In this document: positions 1-7,845 of the stretch, piece after piece | How positions within the stretch are numbered: the first letter of the stretch is position 1 | How the letters are laid out: each line of letters starts with the position of its first letter | Assembly: GCF_052045245.1 (NCBI RefSeq) | Contig: NZ_JBQEON010000004.1 | Coordinates: 1-64,000 of the forward strand | DNA: 64,000 bases | Reading direction: 5' to 3' | From: Burkholderia sp052045245 | GTDB taxonomy: Bacteria; Pseudomonadota; Gammaproteobacteria; Burkholderiales; Burkholderiaceae | Notes under the pieces: generated by a model | Database searches by the model: none | What the model saw: only the letters and a program-made list of their open reading frames with translations | Told to the model about the DNA's origin: nothing | Position numbers and translations under genes: made by a program

Positions 1-698
1 AGATACGCGCCGATCCCCGGCAGCGTGATCGTCTGGTTGCCGACGGTGATGGCTTCCGACGCGACGACGAAGAACCAGCCGCCCGACATCGACATCATCA
101 TGTTCCAGATCAGCCCCGGCATCGAGAACGGCACCTCGAGCTTCCAGAAGCGTTGCCACGACGTCAGGTGGAAGCCGCGCGACACTTCGTCCAGATCGCG
201 CGGTACCGTGCGCAGCGACTGGTAGAAGCTGAACGTCATGTTCCACGCCTGGCTCGTGAAGATCGCGAAGATCGCCGCGAGCTCGGCGCCGAGCACGCGG
301 CTCGGGAACAGCGCGAGGAAGAACGTGACCGTAAACGAGATGAAGCCGAGCACCGGCACCGACTGCAGGATGTCGAGGATCGGGATCAGCACCATGCCCG
401 CACGCCGGCTCTTCGCGGCGAGCGTGCCGTAGACGAGCGTGAACACGAGCGACGCGACCATCGCGGCGAGCATGCGCAGCGTGGTGCGCAGCGCGTATTC
501 GGGCAGGTTCGACGGATCGAGCGAGATCTTCTGGGTCTGAAGGGTCCCGATCGGCGCCATCGTTTCATGGAAGCCGACGACCGCCATCGCGATCAGGCAG
601 ATGATCAGCGGGAACGCGATGAAGTCCCACCGGTTCGGCAGAACGCGCCACGCGGACGCATTGGCGGTCCGGTTCGGATTGAAGAATCCGACGTCCAT
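1..698 (-). CDS. ABC transporter inner-membrane permease, partial (3' end outside window)
   Basis: This is the N-terminal part of a binding-protein-dependent ABC permease; 232 codons are visible and the gene runs off the left edge. The start is ATG at 698, preceded on the minus strand by a GGGGAGGG ribosome-binding site, and the protein opens with MDVGFFNPNRT. It has a first hydrophobic segment at about residues 27-44, then a run of membrane segments and a cytoplasmic loop containing EVSRGFHLTSWQRFWKLEVP, which fits the EAA-type loop that contacts the ATPase. The loop and general layout resemble the nitrate/sulfonate/taurine (NitT/TauT) permease class. The substrate cannot be read from sequence. 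The binding protein and ATPase are not in the window. Confidence 0.85.
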   Translation of the reverse strand, partial: MDVGFFNPNRTANASAWRVLPNRWDFIAFPLIICLIAMAVVGFHETMAPIGTLQTQKISLDPSNLPEYALRTTLRMLAAMVASLVFTLVYGTLAAKSRRAGMVLIPILDILQSVPVLGFISFTVTFFLALFPSRVLGAELAAIFAIFTSQAWNMTFSFYQSLRTVPRDLDEVSRGFHLTSWQRFWKLEVPFSMPGLIWNMMMSMSGGWFFVVASEAITVGNQTITLPGIGAY

Positions 699-1176
699 CA
701 GGCGCCCTCCCCGGTAAGGCCGAACGAAGCCGGCAGACGATGTTGATTCATGGCAAAGCGCACGGGCGCGGTAATTCGACGCGGTATTTCGATTGATTCA
801 CGATCTCACGCCGGCGCGAGGCGCCGTGCGTGCAAGCTGCGCCCCGGCGCGGCGAGTCGGGCCGCGACGGCACGACACTACACCAACCTGTATTTCAGCT
901 ACAACCGTCCGGGGACGGCGCGGCGGCGCGCGACGGGACGGCACGCGCGGTGCGGGGCAGCCCGGCTGCAGTCTTTCGGCCGGCATGCAGGCCCCGAATT
1001 ATGCCGTGATCCGGGCCGGCCGGGAACCCGCCGGGCGCATCCGGACGCCCCGCCCGGACGCAAACCGTGCCGGACGCCAGCGGACGATCGCGGCGAAGCA
1101 GGTATGATCGGGGCTGGCCCCTGGCGTCGGTTGACCGACAGCTGCCGGGGATCGACCGACCAGCGGGAGGAAGGGA
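699..1176. other. Intergenic region without recognisable gene
   Basis: This 478-bp divergent spacer lies between the permease and the small protein at 1177. Open frames here are arginine-rich shadows with no family resemblance. A weak -10-like TATGAT sits at 1103-1108, about 70 bp before the next start. I see nothing else in it. Confidence 0.5.
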
Positions 1177-1443
1177 ATGGCAGGAAACTTGGTGATCGTC
1201 TGCCGCGATCAGGATGCCGATGCGTTCTATGAGCTGATGCAGGAATACGGGTCGTTCCAGACCCGGCTGTCGTCGACGGCGTGGTACCTGAACATGAACG
1301 TCGTGCCGGAATCGCTGCAGGAGGAAATCCTGGAGCGCCTCGGCCGCTATACGACCGTCTATATCTTCGAGGCCACGAGCGTGACCTACAACACCATCGA
1401 CAGCAACGCCGCCGAGACACTCGGCACGCTGTTCGGCGAATGA
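1177..1443 (+). CDS. Small conserved-looking protein of unknown function, ferredoxin-like/Cas2-like pattern
   Basis: An 88-residue protein with a good ribosome-binding site (GGGAGG at 1165-1170, six bases before the ATG). I do not recognise a named family with certainty. The order of segments reads beta (NLVIVCRDQD), helix (ADAFYELMQEYG), beta (AWYLNMNVV), helix (PESLQEEILERLG), beta (TTVYIFEATSV), which is the alternation expected of a small ferredoxin-like fold such as standalone Cas2/SinR-like proteins. There is no signal peptide or membrane segment, so it is probably cytoplasmic. It is a single gene, convergent with the histidine kinase gene, and no cas gene or repeat array is nearby. The fold assignment is inference from pattern only. 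Confidence 0.7.
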   Translation: MAGNLVIVCRDQDADAFYELMQEYGSFQTRLSSTAWYLNMNVVPESLQEEILERLGRYTTVYIFEATSVTYNTIDSNAAETLGTLFGE

Positions 1444-1448
1444 TGCCG

Positions 1449-1474
1449 CGCGGCGCCTGCCGGGCAGGCGCCGC
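1449..1474. terminator. GC-rich hairpin between convergent genes
   Basis: GCGGCGCCTGC and GCAGGCGCCGC form an 11-bp stem with a very short loop, between the end of the small protein gene and the end of the histidine kinase gene. There is no T tract, so it may be a weak or factor-assisted bidirectional terminator. Confidence 0.4.
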
Positions 1475-1483
1475 ATCCGCCGC

Positions 1484-2800
1484 TTACGCGGCCTGGGCGT
1501 GCAGTTCGTCCTTCGGCACCACGTCGAACGGGAACGTCATCGCCACGCGCAGGCCGCCCTCCGGGCGATTGCCGATCTCGCACGCCCCGCCCAGCCTCAG
1601 CACGAGCCGCTCGACGATCGCGAGCCCCAGCCCGCTGTGACCGTTCCCGCCACGCGCGGGGTCGAGCCGCACGAACGGCCGCGTCGCGGCCGCCAGGTCG
1701 CGCGGCGCAATCCCGCCGCCGCTGTCGCTGACCGACAACACATAACCCGTCGACGTGCGCGCCGTCTCGACGAGCACGGGCGGCGCGCCGTACGCATGCG
1801 CGTTGTCCAGCAGGTTCGACAGGATCCGGTCGAGCGTCGCGGTCGGCAGGCGGAAGTCCGAGTCGGCCGCGAGCCGGGTCTGGACCGCCGGCGCGTTCGG
1901 CGCGACCGCCCGATAGCTGCGCGCGATCCGCTCGCAGGTCTGGTCGACCGGCACGGGCTCGCTGCGGTCCGCCCCGCCGTGCGCGAACACGAGGAACTGG
2001 TCGACGATGTGCGACATCGAGTCGACATCGCGCACCACGCCGTCGCGCAGCCGCGCGTCGTCCATCATTTCCGCGCGCAGGCGCATGCGTGCGAGCGGCG
2101 TGCGCAGATCGTGCGCGACGCCGGCCAGCATCACCGCGCGGTCGCTCTCGGCCTGCGACACCTGCTCCACCATCTGGTTGAAACCGTGCGTGAGCTGGCG
2201 CAGCTCGCGCGGGCCGCGCTCGCGCAGCGGCGGCACCGGCTGGCCACGGCCGAAGCGCGCGACCGCGCGCGCCAGCGAGCGCAGCGGCTGCTGCAGTTGC
2301 CAGGCCGCGAACAGCGCGGCGATCACGCCGGCCGAGAAGATCGTGCCCAGCCACAACAGCATCCGGTCGAGCGAGCGCGGCGGACGCAGCGGCTGCACCG
2401 GCACCACGATCCAGTTGCGGTCGCTCGGCTCCTTGACCCACAGCACCGGCGGGTGGCCCGGCACCCCGATCTTGACCTGGGTGCCGGCCGGCATCCGGTC
2501 GCTCACGTCGTCGCGGAACCGCTTGAGCGGCGCCGGCAGGCTCGACGCAGCCTCCTGCGGCACGTCGGGACTGTCCGGCGACACCAGCCGCACCCGCGAC
2601 GGCAGCGGCTGATCGGGCGTGCGCTGGACGTGCTGGCGCACGGCGTCGACGAGGAACGCGGCCTCCTCGACTGCGTAACGCGTCTGCATCTGGCTGCGCT
2701 CGAGGCGTATCGCGAAAAACCACGCGAAGTGCGACAGGAGCAGCACGCCGACGACCAGCAACGCGAGCCGCCCGAACAGTGAATCAATGGGCTTGCGCAT
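1484..2800 (-). CDS. Membrane sensor histidine kinase (EnvZ/CpxA-type)
   Basis: A 438-residue sensor kinase of a two-component system. The start is ATG at 2800 (MRKPIDSLFGRL), overlapping the end of the response-regulator gene by 17 bp, which indicates translational coupling. It has a transmembrane helix at about residues 11-30, a periplasmic sensor of about 110 residues, a second membrane helix at about 148-170, and a HAMP linker. The dimerisation box VAHDLRTPL follows, with the phospho-acceptor His at residue 230. The ATPase carries the N box (LSNLLDNAHAYG) and G boxes (DSGGGI, GHSGLGLAI). All catalytic motifs are intact. The divergent neighbour is a Spy/CpxP-like protein, so an envelope-stress role is a reasonable inference. 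The signal is unknown. Confidence 0.93.
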   Translation of the reverse strand: MRKPIDSLFGRLALLVVGVLLLSHFAWFFAIRLERSQMQTRYAVEEAAFLVDAVRQHVQRTPDQPLPSRVRLVSPDSPDVPQEAASSLPAPLKRFRDDVSDRMPAGTQVKIGVPGHPPVLWVKEPSDRNWIVVPVQPLRPPRSLDRMLLWLGTIFSAGVIAALFAAWQLQQPLRSLARAVARFGRGQPVPPLRERGPRELRQLTHGFNQMVEQVSQAESDRAVMLAGVAHDLRTPLARMRLRAEMMDDARLRDGVVRDVDSMSHIVDQFLVFAHGGADRSEPVPVDQTCERIARSYRAVAPNAPAVQTRLAADSDFRLPTATLDRILSNLLDNAHAYGAPPVLVETARTSTGYVLSVSDSGGGIAPRDLAAATRPFVRLDPARGGNGHSGLGLAIVERLVLRLGGACEIGNRPEGGLRVAMTFPFDVVPKDELHAQAA

Positions 2801-3509
2801 GGGCCTCGCCGTCGGGCACGAACACGTAGCCGCGCCCGCGGACCGTCTGGATGAAGCGCGGCGTCGACGGATCCGTTTCCAGGATGCGGCGCAGGCGCCA
2901 CACCTGGACGTCGATGCCGCGGTCGGTGCCGTCGTACTCGGGCCCGTGCAGCAGCTCGAGCAGCCGCTCGCGCGTGAGCGTGCGCAGCGCATGGTTCACG
3001 AAGATCTTCAGCAGCGCGAATTCGCTGCTCGACAGCGTCGCCGGCTTGCCGTCGACCGACAGCGTGCGCGCCTGGAAGTCCAGCACGAAGCGGCCGAACG
3101 CGAACGGCTCGCGCTGCTCGGGCGCCGCCGCCGACGGCGTCGCGCGGCGGCGGCGCAGCACGGCCTGCACGCGCGCAAGCAGCTCGCGCGGGTTGAACGG
3201 CTTGCCGAGGTAGTCGTCCGCGCCGAGCTCGAGCCCGACGATGCGATCGACGTCGTCCGCGCGCGCGGTCAGCATGATCACGGGGATGTCGTCGCCGGCC
3301 GCGCGCAGCTGGCGCAGCGCGGTCAGGCCGTCCACGCCCGGCATCATCAGGTCCAGCACGATCAGGTCGGGCCGCTCGCGCTCGAGGCGCTTCTCGAGCG
3401 TCGCCGCGTCGTGCAGCACGGACACTTCCATCCCCTGGCGCACGAGATAGTCGCGCAGCAGGTCTCGGAGTTCTTGGTCGTCGTCGACGATGAGGATCTG
3501 GGTAGTCAT
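2784..3509 (-). CDS. OmpR-family response regulator
   Basis: A 241-residue regulator pairing with the downstream kinase. The ATG at 3509 (MTTQILIVDDDQ) is chosen because residues upstream of it do not fit the receiver fold. The receiver domain covers about residues 1-120, with acidic pocket D9-D11, phospho-acceptor D53 in IVLDLMMPG, T81 and K103 in GKPF. A winged-helix Trans_reg_C domain follows from about 140 and ends in FIQTVRGRGYVF. It belongs to the OmpR/RstA/CpxR branch; the exact orthologue is not certain. The GTTAC-type boxes just upstream are candidate sites for autoregulation and for control of the divergent Spy-like gene. Confidence 0.94.
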   Translation of the reverse strand: MTTQILIVDDDQELRDLLRDYLVRQGMEVSVLHDAATLEKRLERERPDLIVLDLMMPGVDGLTALRQLRAAGDDIPVIMLTARADDVDRIVGLELGADDYLGKPFNPRELLARVQAVLRRRRATPSAAAPEQREPFAFGRFVLDFQARTLSVDGKPATLSSSEFALLKIFVNHALRTLTRERLLELLHGPEYDGTDRGIDVQVWRLRRILETDPSTPRFIQTVRGRGYVFVPDGEAHAQAH

Positions 3510-3564
3510 GGCTGGAAGTTTAGCGCGCGAGGGCGGAGTCGAAGAACGAAACAAAGGGGCGAAA

Positions 3565-3633
3565 GGGTTACTGCGGGTTACCGCGCAAGGGAACTGTAAT
3601 GCGCGGTAACCCGGGCGTCACCCCGCGTAACAC
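3565..3633. promoter_or_regulatory. Cluster of GTTAC/GTAAC boxes, candidate response-regulator operator
   Basis: GGGTTAC occurs at 3565-3571 and again at 3575-3581, exactly 10 bp apart. CGGGTTACCGCGC (3574-3586) is repeated as its exact reverse complement at 3601-3613, with a 14-bp spacer. Another GTAAC lies at 3627-3631. A one-turn direct repeat is the usual layout for OmpR-family binding sites, and this cluster sits between the regulator gene and the divergent Spy-like gene. Confidence 0.55.
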
Positions 3634-3735
3634 CCGCCGGGGCACGCGCCGCTAACCTGCGTCTTACCGGATGCGGCACACGGGTCACCCCGCGCACCGC
3701 ATCGCCGGACCCTTTGGATACAAGGAGTTTCTGAA

Positions 3736-4287
3736 ATGTATAAGAAGACTTCCCGCGCGGCCATCGCGGCCGCCACCGTGCTCGCTCTCGCTTTCGGCAC
3801 CGCGCATGCCGCGCAGCCCACCAACATGCCGCCGGCGGGCGGCCCCGGCATGCACCAGATGCACGGCGGCCATGACGGCGGCCCGTTCGGCGTGGTCATG
3901 AAACTGCACGACCAGTTGAAGCTCAACGCGTCGCAGGAGCAGCAGTGGCAGACGGCCGTCAATACGATGAAGCAGAACCATGAAGCGATGCGCAAGAGCC
4001 ACGAGCAGATGCGCGAGCAATTCAAGGCGCAGCAGAACCAGCCGATCCTCGACCTGAGCGCGATGCACGCCGCCCGCCAGCAGGCCGAGCAGCAGAATGC
4101 GCAGCTGCGCGAGCAGAGCGCGGCTGCCTGGCTCACGTTCTACAACGGGCTGAACGACCAGCAGAAGACGACGGTCAGCACCGCGCTGAAGCAGCAATTC
4201 GCGCGGATGGAGCAGCGTCACGAGAAGATGAAGGAACGCTGGCAGCAGCACCGCGCCGACAAGGCCGCGTCGGCACCGGCGCAGTAA
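3736..4287 (+). CDS. Periplasmic Spy/CpxP-like (LTXXQ) stress protein
   Basis: A 183-residue exported protein with an N-terminal signal peptide (residues 1 to about 25, ending GTAHA). A His/Met/Gly-rich stretch (MHQMHGGHDGG) follows that could bind metal. The rest is charged, glutamine-rich helix with repeated LTXXQ-type motifs (LNASQEQQW near 60, LNDQQKTTV near 140). This is the architecture of the Spy/CpxP family, periplasmic chaperones or accessory sensors that bind unfolded protein. AAGGAG at 3722-3727 is a strong ribosome-binding site for the ATG at 3736. Its position divergent from a two-component system matches CpxP/CpxRA-style arrangements and suggests regulation by it. It ends with a Lys/Ala-rich tail. 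Confidence 0.88.
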   Translation: MYKKTSRAAIAAATVLALAFGTAHAAQPTNMPPAGGPGMHQMHGGHDGGPFGVVMKLHDQLKLNASQEQQWQTAVNTMKQNHEAMRKSHEQMREQFKAQQNQPILDLSAMHAARQQAEQQNAQLREQSAAAWLTFYNGLNDQQKTTVSTALKQQFARMEQRHEKMKERWQQHRADKAASAPAQ

Positions 4288-4318
4288 GCCGGCAGGCTGC
4301 CTCCCCGGGCGGCCTCGC

Positions 4319-4357
4319 AGGGGACGCGGGCGCCTGGCCCACGTCCCCTGTTTCATT
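4319..4357. terminator. Intrinsic terminator after the Spy-like gene
   Basis: AGGGGACG (4319-4326) pairs with CGTCCCCT (4342-4349), followed by GTTTCATTT. It lies between two convergent genes and may serve both. Confidence 0.65.
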
Positions 4358-5056
4358 TCAGGCGACGTCGAACAACAGCACCTCGGCCGCCCGGCCGCGT
4401 GCGAACGCGACGGCATCCGCGCCGGCGATTCGCGCGCCGTCGCCCGCGGCCAGCGCGTGGCCGTTGACTTCCACGTCGCCGCGCGCCACGTGCACGTAGG
4501 TACTCCGACCGGCCGGCACGCCGACTACCGCCACCTCGTCCCCGTCGATCAGACCCGCGAAGATCCGCGCGTCCGCACCGATCGACAGCGCGCCGCCGCC
4601 GCCATCCGGCGACGCGACGAGCCGCAGGCAGCCGCGCTTCTCGTCGTCCGCGAAATGCCGCTCCGCGTAGCCGGGCCGGCCGCCGCGCTCGGCCGGCTGC
4701 AGCCAGATCTGCAGCAGGTGCAGCGCGCGCTCGCACGACGCATTGGTTTCGCTATGCATGAGCCCCGTGCCGGCACTCATCCGCTGAATGCCGCCGGCCC
4801 GCACGATTGCGCCGTTGCCAAGGCTGTCGCGATGCGCAAGCGCGCCGTCCAGCACGTAGGTGACGATCTCGAGGTTGCGGCGCGGCTGCATCCCGAAGCC
4901 GCGCGTCGGCGCGATCCGGTCCTCGCTCAACACGCGCAGCGCGCCGAACGGCGGGTGCGTGGCCCCGGCGTGGCCGGCGAGCGGGAAGCTGTGGCTCGAT
5001 TCGAGCCAGCCCTGGCGGGTATGGCAACGGTCGGCGGCGCGGCGGATCTGGAACAT
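4358..5056 (-). CDS. Pirin family protein (YhhW-like), with two metal ligands replaced
   Basis: A 232-residue bicupin protein of the pirin family; YhhW-type members have quercetin 2,3-dioxygenase activity. The start is ATG at 5056 (MFQIRRAADR), which gives the usual family length. The first cupin contains the family blocks TYVLDGALAHRDSLGNG and QRMSAGTGLMHSE. YhhW-type pirins bind metal with H57, H59, H101 and E103. Here 101 and 103 are kept (HSE), but 57 and 59 are Gln and Arg (GFGMQPRRNLEI). Metal binding and dioxygenase activity are therefore doubtful. The gene stands alone, convergent with the Spy-like gene. Confidence 0.9.
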   Translation of the reverse strand: MFQIRRAADRCHTRQGWLESSHSFPLAGHAGATHPPFGALRVLSEDRIAPTRGFGMQPRRNLEIVTYVLDGALAHRDSLGNGAIVRAGGIQRMSAGTGLMHSETNASCERALHLLQIWLQPAERGGRPGYAERHFADDEKRGCLRLVASPDGGGGALSIGADARIFAGLIDGDEVAVVGVPAGRSTYVHVARGDVEVNGHALAAGDGARIAGADAVAFARGRAAEVLLFDVA

Positions 5057-5416
5057 GGGGCGGGCACTCCGGCAGGCAGATGGTCTTTTCGGGTTTACCT
5101 GCACTGTAGGGGCGTGCGGATCGCGCCACAATCCGCCTCCCGTGCACCGCATCGTTGCACTCACCAACCCAATCGACGCAATACTCGTTGCGAATACCAC
5201 GATTGCCGCAACGACCGGATCGAAGTATCGATCGGTCTCATCGGATTGCCGTTTTCCGGGTATCGCGTTCGGGTAAAATACCGCCCTTTTGGCGTTCGCC
5301 CGTCCGGCGAGCGCCGTTGCCAGCGCGCCGAAACACGAATTTTGGCCGTCTAGAATACCCTGCGGCGCCCGGCCCGACCGGCCGCGAGCGCCTCCCCGGA
5401 AGTGAGCGACAAAAGA
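5057..5416. other. Intergenic divergent region with candidate promoter elements
   Basis: This 360-bp spacer lies between pirin and the importer operon. It is less GC-rich than its surroundings. -10-like TAAAAT (5274-5279) and TAGAAT (5351-5356) lie upstream of the binding-protein gene, but convincing -35 boxes at proper spacing are lacking. No gene is seen. Confidence 0.45.
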
Positions 5417-6199
5417 ATGGAAATGAAGAAGGCCGCCGTGTGCGCCGCCCTCGCCCTCGTGGCGGGCAGCGCCTCCGCGAAAGAGTGGAAGACCGTGCGG
5501 ATCGGCGTCGACGCCAGCTACCCGCCGTTCGAGTCGACCGCGCCGAGCGGCGATATCGTCGGTTTCGACGTCGATCTCACCAAGGAAATCTGCAAGCGGA
5601 TCAACGTGAAGTGCGTGTGGGTCTCGCAGGATCTCGACGGGATCATCCCCGCGCTGAAGGCGAAGAAGTACGACGTCATCGTGTCCTCGCTGACCGTCAC
5701 GGACAAGCGCCGCGAGCAGATCGACTTCTCCGACAAGGTGTATGACGCTCCCGCGCGCATGATCGCGAAGACCGGCTCGCCGCTGCTGCCGACGGTCGCG
5801 TCGCTCAAGGGCAAGCGCGTCGGCGTCGAGCAGGGCTCGACCCAGGAATCCTATGCAAAGGCATACTGGGAGCCCCAAGGCGTGACGATCGTGCCTTACC
5901 AGAATCAGGACCAGGTCTACGCCGATCTCGGCTCGGGCCGCCTCGACGCGACGCTGCAGGATGAGCTGCAGGCCGACTACGGCTTCCTGCGCACGCCGCG
6001 CGGCAAGGGCTTCGCGTTCGCCGGGCCGGAAGTGAAGGATCCGAAGACGATCGGCGACGGCACCGCGATCGGCCTGCGCAAGGACGACACGGACCTGAAG
6101 CTCAAGATCAACAAGGCGCTGGCCGACATGCACAAGGACGGCACGTACGACCGGCTGTCGCACAAGTATTTCGCGTTCAGCGTCTACTCGGCTCGCTGA
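5417..6199 (+). CDS. hisJ: Periplasmic lysine/arginine/ornithine/histidine-type binding protein
   Basis: A 260-residue substrate-binding protein of the SBP_bac_3 family and first gene of a basic amino-acid ABC importer. It has a signal peptide (MEMKKAAVCAALALVAGSASA), then WKTVRIGVDASYPPFES, the family signature at the start of lobe 1. GFDVDLTKEICKRI and ARMIAKTGSP also match HisJ/ArgT proteins. The family recognises the ligand alpha-amino and carboxyl groups through conserved Asp/Arg/Ser residues, consistent with the motifs seen. I chose ATG 5417; GTG 5402 and ATG 5423 are possible alternatives. Genes for two permeases and an ATPase follow on the same strand. Specificity among Lys, Arg, Orn and His cannot be told from sequence. 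Confidence 0.9.
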   Translation: MEMKKAAVCAALALVAGSASAKEWKTVRIGVDASYPPFESTAPSGDIVGFDVDLTKEICKRINVKCVWVSQDLDGIIPALKAKKYDVIVSSLTVTDKRREQIDFSDKVYDAPARMIAKTGSPLLPTVASLKGKRVGVEQGSTQESYAKAYWEPQGVTIVPYQNQDQVYADLGSGRLDATLQDELQADYGFLRTPRGKGFAFAGPEVKDPKTIGDGTAIGLRKDDTDLKLKINKALADMHKDGTYDRLSHKYFAFSVYSAR

Positions 6200-6436
6200 G
6201 CGCCGACAATGACGGGAAGCGGATGCGGGGGCGGCCCCGCGTCCGGGCAACACTGGCAGTCAACCACGCGCCGCCCGCGCCCGCCGTTCGCGCGGCGGGC
6301 TGACCCGGCATCGTTGCCGGGGCGGACGGTCATGATACGCACGGGGCGTTCCGCGCAGCTTGGGGCGAACGCGTCTTTCGCGGCGCACCGGGTGCGCCTT
6401 CCGGGACCACCCAGGGACCACACCAGGGACCACTCA

Positions 6437-7120
6437 ATGTTTCTACAAGGCTACGGCCCGCTGATCCTCGCCGGCACCTGGCAAACCGTCAAGCTGGCGG
6501 TGCTTTCGCTCGCGCTGTCGTTCCTGCTGGGCCTGCTCGGCGCGGGCGCGAAGCTGTCGCGCAACCGCTTCACGCACGGCGCCGGCACCGTCTACACGAC
6601 GCTGATCCGAGGCGTGCCCGACCTCGTGCTGATGCTGCTGCTGTTCTACAGCCTGCAGATCTGGCTGAACATGGCGACCGACGCGCTCGGCTGGGACCAG
6701 ATCGACATCGACCCGTTCCTCGCCGGCGTGCTCGTGCTCGGCTTCATCTACGGCGCGTACTTCACCGAGACGTTCCGCGGTGCGTTCCTGTCGGTGCCGC
6801 GCGGCCAGCTCNNNNNNNNNNNNNNNNNNNNNNNNNNNNNNNNNNNNNNNNNNNNNNNNNNCCCGCAGATGATGCGCTTCGCGCTGCCGGGCATCGGCAA
6901 CAACTGGCAGGTGCTCGTGAAATCGACCGCGCTCGTGTCGATCATCGGCCTCGCGGACGTCGTGAAGGCGTCGCAGGACGCCGGCAAGGGCACGCTGCGG
7001 TTCTTCTTCTTCACGCTGATCGCCGGTGCGGTCTACCTCGCCATCACGACGATCTCGAACTTCGTGCTGATGTGGCTCGAAAAGCGCTACTCGACCGGTG
7101 TCCGCAAGGCTGACCTATGA
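6437..7120 (+). CDS. hisQ: Basic amino-acid ABC transporter permease HisQ-type, interrupted by an assembly gap
   Basis: Inner-membrane permease; the ATG at 6437 gives MFLQGYGPLILAGTWQTVKL, a normal HisQ start. Five hydrophobic segments are visible, and the C-terminal half (MMRFALPGIGNNWQVLVKST) is nearly diagnostic for HisQ. Fifty Ns at 6812-6861 replace the cytoplasmic EAA loop that docks with HisP. The reading frame is the same on both sides. HisQ proteins usually have 19 residues between the flanking Leu and Pro, while the gap holds 17, so the true gap is probably about 56 bases. The gene overlaps hisM by ATGA at 7117-7120, so the two are translationally coupled. Confidence 0.9.
   Translation: MFLQGYGPLILAGTWQTVKLAVLSLALSFLLGLLGAGAKLSRNRFTHGAGTVYTTLIRGVPDLVLMLLLFYSLQIWLNMATDALGWDQIDIDPFLAGVLVLGFIYGAYFTETFRGAFLSVPRGQLXXXXXXXXXXXXXXXXXPQMMRFALPGIGNNWQVLVKSTALVSIIGLADVVKASQDAGKGTLRFFFFTLIAGAVYLAITTISNFVLMWLEKRYSTGVRKADL
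6812..6861. other. Assembly gap (50 N)
   Basis: Fifty undetermined bases inside hisQ. A round 50 suggests a placeholder length, not a measured one. Confidence 0.99.
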
Positions 7121-7830
7121 TCGAACTCATCCAAGAATACTGGCGCAACTACCTCTACACCGACGGCTTCAGGATCACCGGCGTCGCGATCACGCTGTGG
7201 CTGCTGGTCGTGTCGATCGGCCTCGGCTTCTGCCTGTCGGTGCCGCTCGCGGTGGCCCGCGTGTCGAAGAAGAAGTGGCTGTCGGGCGCCGTGTGGCTCT
7301 ATACGTACGTGTTCCGCGGCACGCCGCTCTACGTGCAGCTGCTGCTCTGCTACACCGGCCTCTACAGCCTGCAGGCCGTGCGCGGCACGCCGCTGCTCGA
7401 TGCGTTCTTCCGCGACGGGATGCACTGCACGCTGCTCGCGTTCACGCTGAACACCTGTGCGTACACCACCGAGATCTTCGCGGGCGCGATCAAGGCGACG
7501 TCGTACGGCGAGATCGAAGCCGCGCGCGCATACGGAATGTCCACCTTCACGATGTATCGCCGCGTGATCCTGCCGTCCGCGCTGCGCCGCGCACTGCCGC
7601 TCTACAGCAACGAAGTGATCCTGATGCTGCACGCGACCACCGTCGCGTTCACCGCGACCGTGCCGGACATCCTGAAGATCGCGCGCGACGTGAACTCGGC
7701 GACCTACATGTCGTTCCACGCATTCGGTATCGCCGCCCTGCTCTATCTCGTGATCTCGTTCACGCTCGTATGGCTGTTCCGCCAGGCCGAGCGTCGCTGG
7801 CTCGCGTATCTGCGCCCGCAAGGCAAGTAA
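7117..7830 (+). CDS. hisM: Basic amino-acid ABC transporter permease HisM-type
   Basis: A 237-residue inner-membrane permease, partner of HisQ. It begins with the ATGA overlap at 7117. It has about five transmembrane segments and an intact EAA loop (EIEAARAYGMSTFTMYRRVI) followed by LPSALRRALPLYSNEVI, typical of HisM. It transports basic amino acids across the inner membrane with HisQ, HisP and the binding protein. The gene ends at 7830, only 16 bp before the predicted right end of a tnpB insertion element that separates it from hisP. Confidence 0.93.
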   Translation: MIELIQEYWRNYLYTDGFRITGVAITLWLLVVSIGLGFCLSVPLAVARVSKKKWLSGAVWLYTYVFRGTPLYVQLLLCYTGLYSLQAVRGTPLLDAFFRDGMHCTLLAFTLNTCAYTTEIFAGAIKATSYGEIEAARAYGMSTFTMYRRVILPSALRRALPLYSNEVILMLHATTVAFTATVPDILKIARDVNSATYMSFHAFGIAALLYLVISFTLVWLFRQAERRWLAYLRPQGK

Positions 7831-7845
7831 GTTTTGCAGGACTAT

